A stretch of DNA of 9,395 nucleotides from JBMYYE01 sp049609065 (GCA_049609065.1 JBMYYE010000095.1:1-9395); one strand, 5' to 3'. Positions 1-7,412 are shown, numbered from the stretch's first letter. The notes: generated from the letters alone by a model not told the origin. Program-made: numbers and translations.

Positions 1-1308
1 CTCATGCCCGCGCTTTCCCCAACAATGGAAGAAGGCACACTTGCCAAATGGCTCGTCAAAGAAGGCGATACCGTCCAATCTGGCGATCTATTGGCGGAAA
101 TTGAAACTGACAAAGCCACAATGGAATTCGAAGCCGTTGATGATGGCATCGTCGGCAAAATCGTTGTTGCCGAAGGTACGGCTAATGTGGCCGTGAACTC
201 GGTTATTGCCGTGTTGCTCGAAGACGGCGAAAGCGCAGATGATATTCCTGCTGCACCAAGCAGCGCGCCTAAACCCGAGGCGAAAGTTGCACCTGCGCCA
301 AGTGCGGCACCTGCCCCAAGTGCGGCCCCCGCCCCTAGTGCGGCACCTGTCACCGAGGCAAAACCAACCCCTGCGCCTGCGGCACCAACAGCCAAAGGCG
401 ACCGTGTTTTCGCCTCGCCCCTTGCCCGTCGTATTGCCGCGGATAAAGGTGTGGACCTCACGGCGCTTGCAGGCTCTGGCCCCAAAGGCCGGATCGTGAA
501 AGCGGATGTTGAAAACGCACAAGCTGCCCCCGCAGCAGTTGCGAACGCCCCTGCAGCGGCGGTCACACTTCCCAAAGGTCCCGAATCTGATGCGGTCCTT
601 CGCATGTATGAAAACCGTGATTTCACAGAAGTCGCGCTTGATGGCATGCGTAAAACCATTGCCAGCCGCCTCACTGAGGCCAAGCAAACCATCCCGCATT
701 TTTACTTGCGCCGCGACATCAAATTGGATGCGCTCATGGCGTTTCGCGCGCAGCTCAACAAGCAGCTTGAAACACGTGGCGTGAAATTGTCGGTGAATGA
801 TTTCATCATCAAAGCCTGCGCGCTTGCGCTTCAGGCTGTGCCTGCGGCCAATGCCGTTTGGGCCGGTGACCGTGTGTTGGAAATGAAAGCTTCCGACGTG
901 GCGGTGGCGGTGGCCATTGAAGGTGGGCTGTTTACCCCTGTGCTTTTGGATGCGGATACAAAGTCGCTCTCAACGCTGTCTGCTGAGATGAAAGACCTCG
1001 CCACGCGCGCGCGCGACCGCAAACTTGCCCCCCATGAATATGTTGGGGGAAGCTTTGCGATTTCCAACCTTGGTATGATGGGGATCGACAATTTTGACGC
1101 GGTCATCAATCCTCCCCATGGCGGCATTTTAGCCGTTGGTGCGGGTGTGAAAAAACCTGTGGTTGACGAAAATGGTGACGTTGGTATCGCAACGGTTATG
1201 TCGGTCACCATGTCCGTGGATCACCGCGTGATTGATGGGGCGCTTGCGGCGGAACTCCTGAAGGTTATTGTCGATAATCTCGAGAATCCGATGGCAATGC
1301 TTGCATAA
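1..1308 (+). CDS. pdhC: Pyruvate dehydrogenase complex E2, dihydrolipoamide acetyltransferase (5' end cut by the window edge)
   Basis: This E2 core enzyme of the pyruvate dehydrogenase complex transfers the acetyl group from E1 to coenzyme A using a swinging lipoyl arm. Residues are numbered from the first ATG in the window (base 4). The lipoyl domain spans about 1-75, with the lipoylated lysine K37 in ETDKATME. An Ala/Pro-rich linker follows (about 80-130). The E3/E1-binding domain is at about 136-168 (FASPLARRIA, then GSGPKGRI). The catalytic acetyltransferase domain is at about 205-434, with the HxxxD active site at H407 and D411 (DHRVIDG). The ATG at base 4 is probably not the true start. 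Alphaproteobacterial homologues begin a few residues earlier (MPxEILMPALSP), and the codon before it is an in-frame Leu, as expected. The gene is therefore short by roughly six codons. pdhA and pdhB would be expected just upstream, outside the window. A hairpin terminator follows the TAA directly. Confidence 0.96.
   Translation, partial: LMPALSPTMEEGTLAKWLVKEGDTVQSGDLLAEIETDKATMEFEAVDDGIVGKIVVAEGTANVAVNSVIAVLLEDGESADDIPAAPSSAPKPEAKVAPAPSAAPAPSAAPAPSAAPVTEAKPTPAPAAPTAKGDRVFASPLARRIAADKGVDLTALAGSGPKGRIVKADVENAQAAPAAVANAPAAAVTLPKGPESDAVLRMYENRDFTEVALDGMRKTIASRLTEAKQTIPHFYLRRDIKLDALMAFRAQLNKQLETRGVKLSVNDFIIKACALALQAVPAANAVWAGDRVLEMKASDVAVAVAIEGGLFTPVLLDADTKSLSTLSAEMKDLATRARDRKLAPHEYVGGSFAISNLGMMGIDNFDAVINPPHGGILAVGAGVKKPVVDENGDVGIATVMSVTMSVDHRVIDGALAAELLKVIVDNLENPMAMLA
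292..345 (+). repeat. Three tandem 18-bp repeats in the pdhC linker
   Basis: Three consecutive 18-bp units (292-309, 310-327, 328-345) each encode PAPSAA, residues 97-114 of E2. Units differ from each other at only a few bases, partly at third codon positions. They lie in the flexible Ala/Pro linker between the lipoyl and E3-binding domains. Such linkers keep the lipoyl arm mobile and commonly vary in length. The repeat stays in frame and probably arose by slippage or unequal crossing over. Confidence 0.85.
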
Positions 1309-1311
1309 ACA

Positions 1312-1339
1312 AAAAAGGCGGCCCAAAGGCCGCCTTTTT
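1312..1339. terminator. Bidirectional rho-independent terminator between pdhC and cysE
   Basis: A 7-bp perfect G+C stem (GGCGGCC at 1317-1323 pairing with GGCCGCC at 1328-1334) encloses a 4-nt loop (CAAA). It is flanked by an A tract (1312-1316) and a T tract (1335-1339), so the stem can extend to 12 bp. It begins four bases after the pdhC stop codon and ends 14 bases from the cysE stop codon. Both strands carry a U run after the stem, so it can end transcription of both convergent genes. Confidence 0.93.
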
Positions 1340-1353
1340 CATAGTATCCATTT

Positions 1354-2151
1354 TTATATCTGTTGATCCATGGTCACGGATGGCTGATCGCAGCCGGCTT
1401 CGCCGACCACTTTCGCAGGCACCCCAGCCACGGTTTTGCACGGTGGCACATCCGAGAGCACAACCGATCCCGCAGCAATCCGCGTGCAATAGCCAATCTT
1501 AATATTGCCCAGCACTTTTGCCCCCGCACCGATGAGCACACCATCGCCAATTTTTGGGTGACGATCCTCATCCTCTTTTCCGGTCCCCCCAAGGGTCACG
1601 GAATGGAGCATCGACACATTGTTCCCAACCACAGCTGTTTCGCCAATCACAATCGAATGGGCATGGTCAATCATCAAGCCTTTGCCAATGGTTGCACCGG
1701 GGTGAATATCAATGCCAAATTCTTCGGACACGCGCATTTGGAAAAAATACGCCATATCTTTGCGCCCATGCCGCCAAAGCCAATTGGCAACCCGGTGGGC
1801 CTGCACGGCTTGAAACCCTTTGAAAAACAATAAAGGCTGCAACATGCGGTGGCATGCAGGATCTCGTTCAAGCACCGCAGAAATATCTGCGCGCGCCGCC
1901 CCTGTCAGGCTCGCATCATCGCGATACGCATCATCAATGATTTCTCGCAAAAGCTGTTCTGACATTTCGCCTGATTGAAGCTTCAAGGACAACCGATACG
2001 CAAGTGCGCATTCCATTGTGTCATGATGCAAAACCGATGAATGCAACATCCCACCAAGCATAGGTTCATTGATATGAGCCTCTTCTGCCTCGCGGCGGAT
2101 ACGAGCCCATATTGGGTCAACCTCTGAGAGTTTCTCTTTTGCATGTGCCAT
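1354..2151 (-). CDS. cysE: Serine O-acetyltransferase
   Basis: The enzyme makes O-acetylserine from serine and acetyl-CoA, the committed step of cysteine synthesis in the cytoplasm. With the start at 2151 it is 265 residues, normal for CysE. The helical N-terminal SAT domain covers about 10-110 (DPIWARIRREAE). The left-handed beta-helix of hexapeptide repeats runs from about 145 to 240. D148 (IDIHPG) and H163 (DHAHS) keep the 15-residue spacing of the E. coli catalytic Asp and His. The acetyl-CoA site motif SVTLGGTGK and DRHPKIG are present. The last residue is Ile, as in CysE proteins that insert their tail into cysteine synthase CysK. A start at 2190 (278 residues) is open, but ATG 2151 has a strong AGAAGGAA ribosome binding site 7 nt upstream and gives the usual N-terminus. 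It converges on pdhC and lies downstream of the GTA operon on the same strand. Confidence 0.96.
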   Translation of the reverse strand: MAHAKEKLSEVDPIWARIRREAEEAHINEPMLGGMLHSSVLHHDTMECALAYRLSLKLQSGEMSEQLLREIIDDAYRDDASLTGAARADISAVLERDPACHRMLQPLLFFKGFQAVQAHRVANWLWRHGRKDMAYFFQMRVSEEFGIDIHPGATIGKGLMIDHAHSIVIGETAVVGNNVSMLHSVTLGGTGKEDEDRHPKIGDGVLIGAGAKVLGNIKIGYCTRIAAGSVVLSDVPPCKTVAGVPAKVVGEAGCDQPSVTMDQQI

Positions 2152-2158
2152 GACCAAA

Positions 2159-2166
2159 TTCCTTCT
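2159..2166 (-). promoter_or_regulatory. cysE ribosome binding site
   Basis: AGAAGGAA on the minus strand lies 7 nt before the ATG at 2151. No comparable purine-rich site precedes the alternative in-frame ATG at 2190, so this site decides the start choice. Confidence 0.75.
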
Positions 2167-2257
2167 TACATCTATAGGATATAAGTCCATCCGAAGGCTT
2201 CACAAGCTCAAAAGGCAAAACAAATGTCACTCAATAGCGGCTTATTTGGGAATATAT

Positions 2258-2301
2258 GCCTCAAAACACCCTCAGTTCAGAACGCATGGATATTTTGAGG
2301 C
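2258..2301. repeat. 9-bp inverted repeat, possible terminator or operator of the GTA operon
   Basis: GCCTCAAAA (2258-2266) is perfectly complementary to TTTTGAGGC (2293-2301), with a 26-nt spacer. The spacer contains a small internal palindrome, GTTC-A-GAAC (2275-2283). In the minus-strand transcript the structure would form about 27 nt after the DUF2793 stop codon. The loop is long and no clear U run follows, so it is not a canonical rho-independent terminator. It could instead be a weak terminator, an mRNA 3'-end stabiliser, a protein-binding site or chance. Confidence 0.4.
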
Positions 2302-2327
2302 GCCAAAGATACGAATTTCGGTCACCA

Positions 2328-3038
2328 TCACAGGTTTGGTACGCTCGCGGTCATGGAATGGATCGCCACGCGTATTGTTCCGCTTGCAAAATCGCCGCCA
2401 TTTGCCGTCATAATCAAAGACGTATCAGACCAATACGTTGTTGGGGTCCCCATCATTCCGCGGCAATAGGACCCTTGTGCGAGGCCAAGGCCCGAGCCAA
2501 ATTGCGTCAATGATCCCCCCACCCCCAATTGCCAATCCGAAAGCGTCCCTGTGAGTGCCGTCACAACGCGCGCTGTCACCCCAATCACCATATCATATTT
2601 CAAGATTGGCACAGCCAACGTGTTGTCGCCCCCTGCAGACACCACATGGTCAAATTCAATGGTTTTCATTTCAAGACCTGCGCCTGATGTGCTTTGCGTC
2701 ACATGCCCTGAGACCCAAACGCCCGCATTAAACCGCGCTGTGCGGGTTTCATCCACGATATAGCCCTGCCAGCCAGTTTGAGGGGTCGCAAAGACCCAGC
2801 CCCCATTGGCCCAAATGGCGATTTTATCCTCTTGGCCCGCCCAAAGCCCCGTCGCACCAGACGGCACGCCGTAACATTGCCCATCAAGGGCGCTTGCAGG
2901 TGGGGTCGCAACCGTCACAGATTGCAAGATCAGTTGGGTCAATCCATCAAGGCGCGCCAGCGCTTCGTTCACGGTGACATGTTTTTGCGCCTGTGATGGT
3001 TCAAGACGCGGTAGGTTAAGGTGATAGGTATTAGACAT
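2328..3038 (-). CDS. DUF2793 domain protein at the end of the GTA tail operon
   Basis: This 236-residue protein's exact function is unknown. Residues about 5-110 match the DUF2793 type (LPRLEPSQAQKHVTVNEAL, then WANGGWVFATPQTGWQGYIVDE and FNAGVW). This family is common in alphaproteobacterial phage-like and GTA-associated proteins. Residues about 125-236 look like a separate beta-rich domain (DWQLGVGGSLTQFGSGLGL, TYWSDTSLIMTANGG, SGTIRVAIH) of a type I associate with carbohydrate- or surface-binding modules. No signal peptide or membrane segment is seen. The start ATG at 3038 overlaps the end of gp15 by 8 bp (ATGTCTAA) and has AAAGGA 9 nt upstream. A longer in-frame version starting at 3179 would run 141 bp further into gp15 and is unlikely. 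Position and coupling suggest an accessory particle protein, perhaps a spike or receptor-binding component. As far as I recall, the R. capsulatus head-spike proteins are also linked to this domain type, but they are encoded away from the main cluster. Confidence 0.85.
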   Translation of the reverse strand: MSNTYHLNLPRLEPSQAQKHVTVNEALARLDGLTQLILQSVTVATPPASALDGQCYGVPSGATGLWAGQEDKIAIWANGGWVFATPQTGWQGYIVDETRTARFNAGVWVSGHVTQSTSGAGLEMKTIEFDHVVSAGGDNTLAVPILKYDMVIGVTARVVTALTGTLSDWQLGVGGSLTQFGSGLGLAQGSYCRGMMGTPTTYWSDTSLIMTANGGDFASGTIRVAIHSMTASVPNL

Positions 3039-6000
3039 GACATTCGATCCTTTCAAAGAGACCTGGACCATAAATTTCCGAAAGCTGTGCAACATCCACA
3101 TGGAAAACAGGTGTGACCCCATCGGATGTCTGATCGGCCTGCGTATAGGTCCAGTTTGGGCTGGTGGTGATTTCTTCACGTAAAATTGTACCGCTTGGGT
3201 TTAAGACCCGCACAAGATAGCGTTCTGAGCTTTCGCCAACGGGCACTTCATACCCAAGCCAGCTATCGCCATTTTCACGGGTGCGACGGATCCAAGAGAG
3301 ATCAAATTCACCCATCCCGTTTTTTAGCGCCCGCAGATGCACCGGGGCATAAGGCCGAAGCCCAATGCCATCTGTCGCGGCTTCGAGATGCGTATAGGTC
3401 GCCTCTTCGTAGCCATGGACCGCAGGGCCCACACGGTAGTGACGATTGAGCCCGCGCTCGCTTATGGGGCCAGCGATTTGTTCCAACGCAGAGTTAAGCA
3501 AAACAAAGGAACTACCACTGGTCCATGATTGGACCTTTGATCCGGCCTGCCCGCGCAAAAGATGCCGCAAGCGGTACTGTTTTGTGCCAATGAGCGTGGC
3601 CTCTTCAAACTGGATGATTTCCCAGTTCTCAAGCCCGCCATCGCCAATTGCCGCCACATTGGCCCCGTTGAGCATCGCCTCATGGGTCACCGAAGTGAGC
3701 ACACCAGAACCAATTTCGAGCGTCACATCCGCCCCCCGATCAACAACACCCCGCGGGGCCTCAAGAAGAGAGGATTGCAATACACCAATGATCGCCGCCT
3801 CATCCAAGCTTGCCGACAAATTATACCCGTGATCATCAGGAGCCTTATAAACCGCAGCCGCCCCCGTCCAAGGATCCGCCGTAGCCGCAACATAAGGCGC
3901 ATGGGGCACTTCATCACCGCGCAGCAGCGGTAAATCCAGCATCAGCACATGTGGGGTCATCACAGGGGTCGCCACAGGTACAATAAGCGGCGTATCAGAA
4001 ATGACACTGGGCGCATAAACGCTATCTTCTGTGCGCACAGCTTCAACAAGTTGCGTCCCAAATTCCTCAACAAAATCAATTCTGTATTTTGTACTACGCG
4101 CCTCTGTTTTCAGCTGAACAACATCACCCGCCCCCAGATCCATGCGAGAAGGTGGCAGAGCAAATTTTGCGGTATCGCGCGTGATCTGCGCTTCGCTCAG
4201 CCATTGCTCAACGGTTTGCTGCGCCTCATTTTGCGTCAGCGCTAAGGGCACCTCAGATTGCGACACCGTTGTTGCGGCCTCCCCTGGGAAGGTGGCTTCT
4301 GTTGTCCGCGCGGCGTAATCGCCTTCGCTTTCCACATAGTTCAACTGCACGCGCCCCAGCGCCTCATGATAGGCATCCCGCTTGGTTTCAAGGCTGTGAT
4401 CTTGATCCTCAGGGCGCGCAAGATCGCCTTCGGAAATGGTATGCACAGGTTTGCCTACGCGGTTCTGGAACACAAGGCGTCCGCCCCGTTCCACCGCCTC
4501 AAACCCGTAAGCCAGCATCAAAGGTTGCAGTGCTTCGCGCCCATCCCCAATGCGATCCACGCTATAGCCGCGCACCACCCCATGCAGGTTGGAAATATCC
4601 ACATTTTTCAGCCCCGAACGTTCGCAAATTTCCGCAACAACAGAGGCCAAAGACCGCGCCGAGGACCGTCCATTTAGCCAATGCCCACGTGCATAATTGC
4701 CCCCATCTGACCACACATCCCGACGGCTTGGGAAAAACGGAAAAGGTCGTGCATCAAAGGCCCAGACATGGGCTTTTGATATATCCACCATCTGAACATG
4801 TTGGATCGGACTATACGGGTTATTCGCGGGTGTAGACCAATAATCATAGATCGCCCGCAGATATTGCATTTGCATCAAATCATCGCGGTCCCCATTTGAA
4901 TAATGAGGCAACGCAGATTCCACCGATTTTGGGTCTAAGAACAAATTGGGCTGATTGGCACCTTTGTTGATCGCCGCACATCCCAGTTCCGTAAACCAAA
5001 TCGGTTTACTCCCTGGCACCCAATCGCTTGGTGTTGAGGCTTTAACACCGCCCACGCGGTCATAATGTTCGTTTGACCACCATCCTTTGATGTCCTTATA
5101 GCGATAGATCCAATCTTCGCCATGGGCCCCATCGGTGATCGGGCTACGGATTTGGGCATCGCGGTCCGCTTGCGAGGCATAATACCACGCGTAGCCTTCG
5201 CCACCTTCAACCTGCGATTTCAGGTACTCGATATTATGGATACTACCCCAATCTTTATCGAGGTGATCATCCCCATCACGCCAATCGCTCATGGGCATAT
5301 AGTTATCGATGCCGATAAAATCGATATTGGCATCCCCCCAAAGTGGATCAAGATGGAAATACACATCCCCTGACCCATCTTGTGGGTGATACCCAAAATA
5401 TTCAGACCAATCCGCCGCATAACCGATTTTTGTGTTTGGGCCTAAGACCAATCGCACATCGGCTGCGAGCTGTTTGAGCGCCTGAACCGCCGGAAAACCC
5501 GTCGCACCGCGAATTTGCGTGAGGCCGCGCATTTCAGAGCCAATACAAAAGCTATCCACCCCGCCTGCGGCCTTACACAGCCATGCGTTATGCAACACAA
5601 ACCGACGATACGACCATTCATTTGGTCCCGAATAGCCTACTTGGCTGCCAGATAGATAAAAATCCCAAACGCCTACGGATCCAAAGAAGGATGCGACTTC
5701 TGCATCCGCCGCCGCGGTTCCATCAGAGGTCCCCGCAACATTGGGTGCAAGCGACGTGGTAATCCGCCCCCGCCATGGCAATTTTGGTTGTTCAGATGCA
5801 GGATCATAGGGGTTCGTATTCCCATTCCCCGGGATTTGTTCCATCATCAAGAAAGGGTAGAACAGAACCTCTTTGCCCGCTTGGCGCATATGATGAATGG
5901 CTTGGACAACCGAGGCATCCGTAGGCGTGCCGCCATAGACAGGACGCCCATCCAGATATGGGACCTGCTCGGCCGCCGCGCGCGTCACCCCGTTTACCCG

Positions 6001-6963
6001 CCATGGCATTTCCACACCATCCGCGGTTTTACGTTCGACTTTTGGTTTCAGTAGACATTGCCCCGCCCGAAGATCATCGCCAAACCATGACACCACAAGT
6101 GACACGGATTGCACATGAGGCAACTCAGATTTCAGCATATCGAAGGATTGCACAAAATCCGTGCGCCCAGACACAGTGTTCACATTCGCGCTTTTATTTC
6201 CACCTAAACCATTTGAAAACCGCACAGGTGTGGTGGCCAGCGTATATTCCCCAGACCCCGGGATCAAAGAGACTGCAGAAATGATTTGGGACATGTCTTT
6301 TACATCTTGGTCCACGTTTTGCTCTGCAGGACGCATCACCTCAAAGTTAAACTGCGGAATACGATTGCCAAAGGGCGCAAGAGGCAGATCCTCAAACACC
6401 ACATAGGCCACCCCACGGTACGCTGGCGCATTGCCCGCCCCTTCGACCGCTTCGATTTTGGCATCAGGGAGCTGGCTTTGATCGCCCTTATATACACGCA
6501 TATTGTAGCTGGAGGCTGAGATCTCTTCGCCATTGGCCCAAATACGACCAATCCCTGACACTTCGCCCTCACACAGAGCCACGGCAAGGCTCACAGAGTA
6601 GCTATACCTCGTGGTGGTTGTCGTGGTGGTCGGACGGCTGCCTTTGCCACCGCCTGAGCTGCCTTGGGTGGTTACGGATTTATGTTCGAGGAAATTGCTT
6701 GCCCAGATCACATCACCGGGCACACGCATCCGGCCATAGACCTGTGTAATTGCACCGCCTTCGCTCGCCCCCATAAGGCGCAACCGATCAATGCGACCCG
6801 TTTCGACGACTTGGGACCCTCCCCCCATCAAACGTTGATCAATGAGCCGCCCAACAACACCCCCAACAGCACGCCCAACAAGCGCGGTCGAAAGCCCCAT
6901 AACGGTGCCCCCAATTGCGCCACCGACAGCCATGCCAGCAGCGGATAAAACCAATGTTGCCAT
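3031..6963 (-). CDS. GTA gp15, tail-tip host-specificity protein with TIM-barrel glycosidase-like domain
   Basis: This is the largest tail-tip protein, called 'megatron' in RcGTA, thought to contact and breach the recipient envelope. Its 1310 residues are normal for the family. The N-terminus (about 1-45) is Gly/Ala-rich and hydrophobic. Residues about 60-210 resemble the tail-tip attachment region of lambda J-like proteins (ITQVYGRMRVPGDVIW, YSYSVSLAVALCEG). They include a run of seven threonines at 112-118. The GTA TIM-barrel domain is at about 430-735 (YAADWSEYF, DFIGIDNYMPMSDW). Glutamates E477 (GSEMRG) and E659 (WFTELGC) lie where clan-A glycosidases have the acid/base and nucleophile. 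A phage tail-3 region follows at about 790-960, and the C-terminal part is beta-rich. The start ATG at 6963 has AAAGGTG just upstream, spanning the end of gp14 with a 2-bp intergenic gap. The frame is intact. A peptidoglycan-degrading role is inferred from RcGTA. Confidence 0.95.
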   Translation of the reverse strand: MATLVLSAAGMAVGGAIGGTVMGLSTALVGRAVGGVVGRLIDQRLMGGGSQVVETGRIDRLRLMGASEGGAITQVYGRMRVPGDVIWASNFLEHKSVTTQGSSGGGKGSRPTTTTTTTRYSYSVSLAVALCEGEVSGIGRIWANGEEISASSYNMRVYKGDQSQLPDAKIEAVEGAGNAPAYRGVAYVVFEDLPLAPFGNRIPQFNFEVMRPAEQNVDQDVKDMSQIISAVSLIPGSGEYTLATTPVRFSNGLGGNKSANVNTVSGRTDFVQSFDMLKSELPHVQSVSLVVSWFGDDLRAGQCLLKPKVERKTADGVEMPWRVNGVTRAAAEQVPYLDGRPVYGGTPTDASVVQAIHHMRQAGKEVLFYPFLMMEQIPGNGNTNPYDPASEQPKLPWRGRITTSLAPNVAGTSDGTAAADAEVASFFGSVGVWDFYLSGSQVGYSGPNEWSYRRFVLHNAWLCKAAGGVDSFCIGSEMRGLTQIRGATGFPAVQALKQLAADVRLVLGPNTKIGYAADWSEYFGYHPQDGSGDVYFHLDPLWGDANIDFIGIDNYMPMSDWRDGDDHLDKDWGSIHNIEYLKSQVEGGEGYAWYYASQADRDAQIRSPITDGAHGEDWIYRYKDIKGWWSNEHYDRVGGVKASTPSDWVPGSKPIWFTELGCAAINKGANQPNLFLDPKSVESALPHYSNGDRDDLMQMQYLRAIYDYWSTPANNPYSPIQHVQMVDISKAHVWAFDARPFPFFPSRRDVWSDGGNYARGHWLNGRSSARSLASVVAEICERSGLKNVDISNLHGVVRGYSVDRIGDGREALQPLMLAYGFEAVERGGRLVFQNRVGKPVHTISEGDLARPEDQDHSLETKRDAYHEALGRVQLNYVESEGDYAARTTEATFPGEAATTVSQSEVPLALTQNEAQQTVEQWLSEAQITRDTAKFALPPSRMDLGAGDVVQLKTEARSTKYRIDFVEEFGTQLVEAVRTEDSVYAPSVISDTPLIVPVATPVMTPHVLMLDLPLLRGDEVPHAPYVAATADPWTGAAAVYKAPDDHGYNLSASLDEAAIIGVLQSSLLEAPRGVVDRGADVTLEIGSGVLTSVTHEAMLNGANVAAIGDGGLENWEIIQFEEATLIGTKQYRLRHLLRGQAGSKVQSWTSGSSFVLLNSALEQIAGPISERGLNRHYRVGPAVHGYEEATYTHLEAATDGIGLRPYAPVHLRALKNGMGEFDLSWIRRTRENGDSWLGYEVPVGESSERYLVRVLNPSGTILREEITTSPNWTYTQADQTSDGVTPVFHVDVAQLSEIYGPGLFERIECHV
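3048..3053 (-). promoter_or_regulatory. Ribosome binding site of the DUF2793 gene inside gp15
   Basis: AAAGGA on the minus strand lies inside the last codons of gp15 and 9 nt before the ATG at 3038. It supports the short 236-residue product over the longer in-frame extension starting at 3179. Confidence 0.65.
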
Positions 6964-6965
6964 TG

Positions 6966-7412
6966 TTACACCTTTCTTGGGAAATAAAATCGGGCAACCA
7001 GTTTCGATTGCCAGGCCTCGGAGAAGGTATTTTCAACAACACCATGCCCCGAATAGGCGTGAATAAATTTTGGCACGTCGCCAAGCTCTGATTGAATGCC
7101 CAAATGCTTTGCGACAGATCCTGTACGCATCCGAAAGATCAACACATCCCCCACATAGCGCACGCCCTCTTTGCGCGGGCGCAGATTGCGCGCCGCAGCC
7201 GCCAAAAGGCGTTCTTCTTTCGACGGCTCGGACCAGTCTTGTGTATAGGCGGGCACCCTTTCGGGTTCGTCCCCGTAAAGTTCGCGCCACACCCCCCGCA
7301 AGAGCCCCAAACAATCCGTTCCAACCCCCTTCAAGGAGGCTTGGTGTTGATAGGGCGTGCCAATCCAGCCACGCGTTGCGGCCACCACACGTTTTGATGT
7401 TACAACACTCAT
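6966..7412 (-). CDS. GTA gp14, NlpC/P60-family cell-wall peptidase
   Basis: This 148-residue protein is the tail-associated peptidase of RcGTA-type particles, which cuts the peptide part of peptidoglycan so that DNA can cross the recipient wall. The NlpC/P60 catalytic cysteine is C34 in GTDCLGLLRGVW, preceded by the typical WIGTPYQHQ segment. The two histidines in positions expected for the catalytic site are H103 (VAKHLGI) and H118 (FIHAY). Just before the first is GDVLIFR, the usual family lead-in. No signal peptide is present, consistent with incorporation into a particle. The start ATG at 7412 overlaps the gp13 stop codon (ATGA) and has GGGGGA 5 nt upstream. The stop codon is 2 bp before gp15. 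All catalytic residues are retained, so the enzyme is probably active. Confidence 0.95.
   Translation of the reverse strand: MSVVTSKRVVAATRGWIGTPYQHQASLKGVGTDCLGLLRGVWRELYGDEPERVPAYTQDWSEPSKEERLLAAAARNLRPRKEGVRYVGDVLIFRMRTGSVAKHLGIQSELGDVPKFIHAYSGHGVVENTFSEAWQSKLVARFYFPRKV

Larger units (their letters stand above)
2152..2327. other. Non-coding gap between the GTA operon and cysE
   Basis: These 176 bp separate the DUF2793 stop codon from the chosen cysE start. They contain the cysE ribosome binding site and a 9-bp inverted repeat (2258-2266 with 2293-2301). They also hold a weak promoter-like pair on the minus strand: TTGTGA and TATCCT, 18 nt apart, at roughly 2176-2205. That pair would put the transcript start close to the cysE ribosome binding site, and it is not a strong match. 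I see no reading frame here with a convincing start site. The gap is the only sizeable non-coding stretch in the window and is where any transcription boundary between GTA genes and cysE should be. Confidence 0.6.

Noticed and set aside
88..699. Long minus-strand open frame (203 codons) opposite pdhC
   Set aside because: Its product is rich in Arg, Cys and Gly with no domain, and it lies wholly opposite the lipoyl, linker and peripheral domains of a certain gene; it is an antisense shadow.
2152..2190. Longer cysE starting at ATG 2190 (278 residues)
   Set aside because: No ribosome binding site precedes it, while the ATG at 2151 has AGAAGGAA at ideal spacing and gives the usual CysE N-terminus.
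2258..2301. LexA-type (GTTC-N7-GTTC) or CtrA-type (TTAA-N7-TTAA) site at the inverted repeat
   Set aside because: The spacer holds GTTC-A-GAAC, an inverted and not a direct repeat with 7-nt spacing, and no TTAA pair is present.
3039..3179. N-terminal extension of the DUF2793 protein to an ATG at 3179
   Set aside because: It overlaps gp15 by about 150 bp, the extra residues look like out-of-frame coding sequence, and DUF2793 begins right after the internal start, which has its own ribosome binding site.
4269..4835. Plus-strand open frame of 188 codons opposite gp15
   Set aside because: Unstructured, Pro/Arg/His-rich product typical of antisense reading of a coding strand; no family match or convincing start site.
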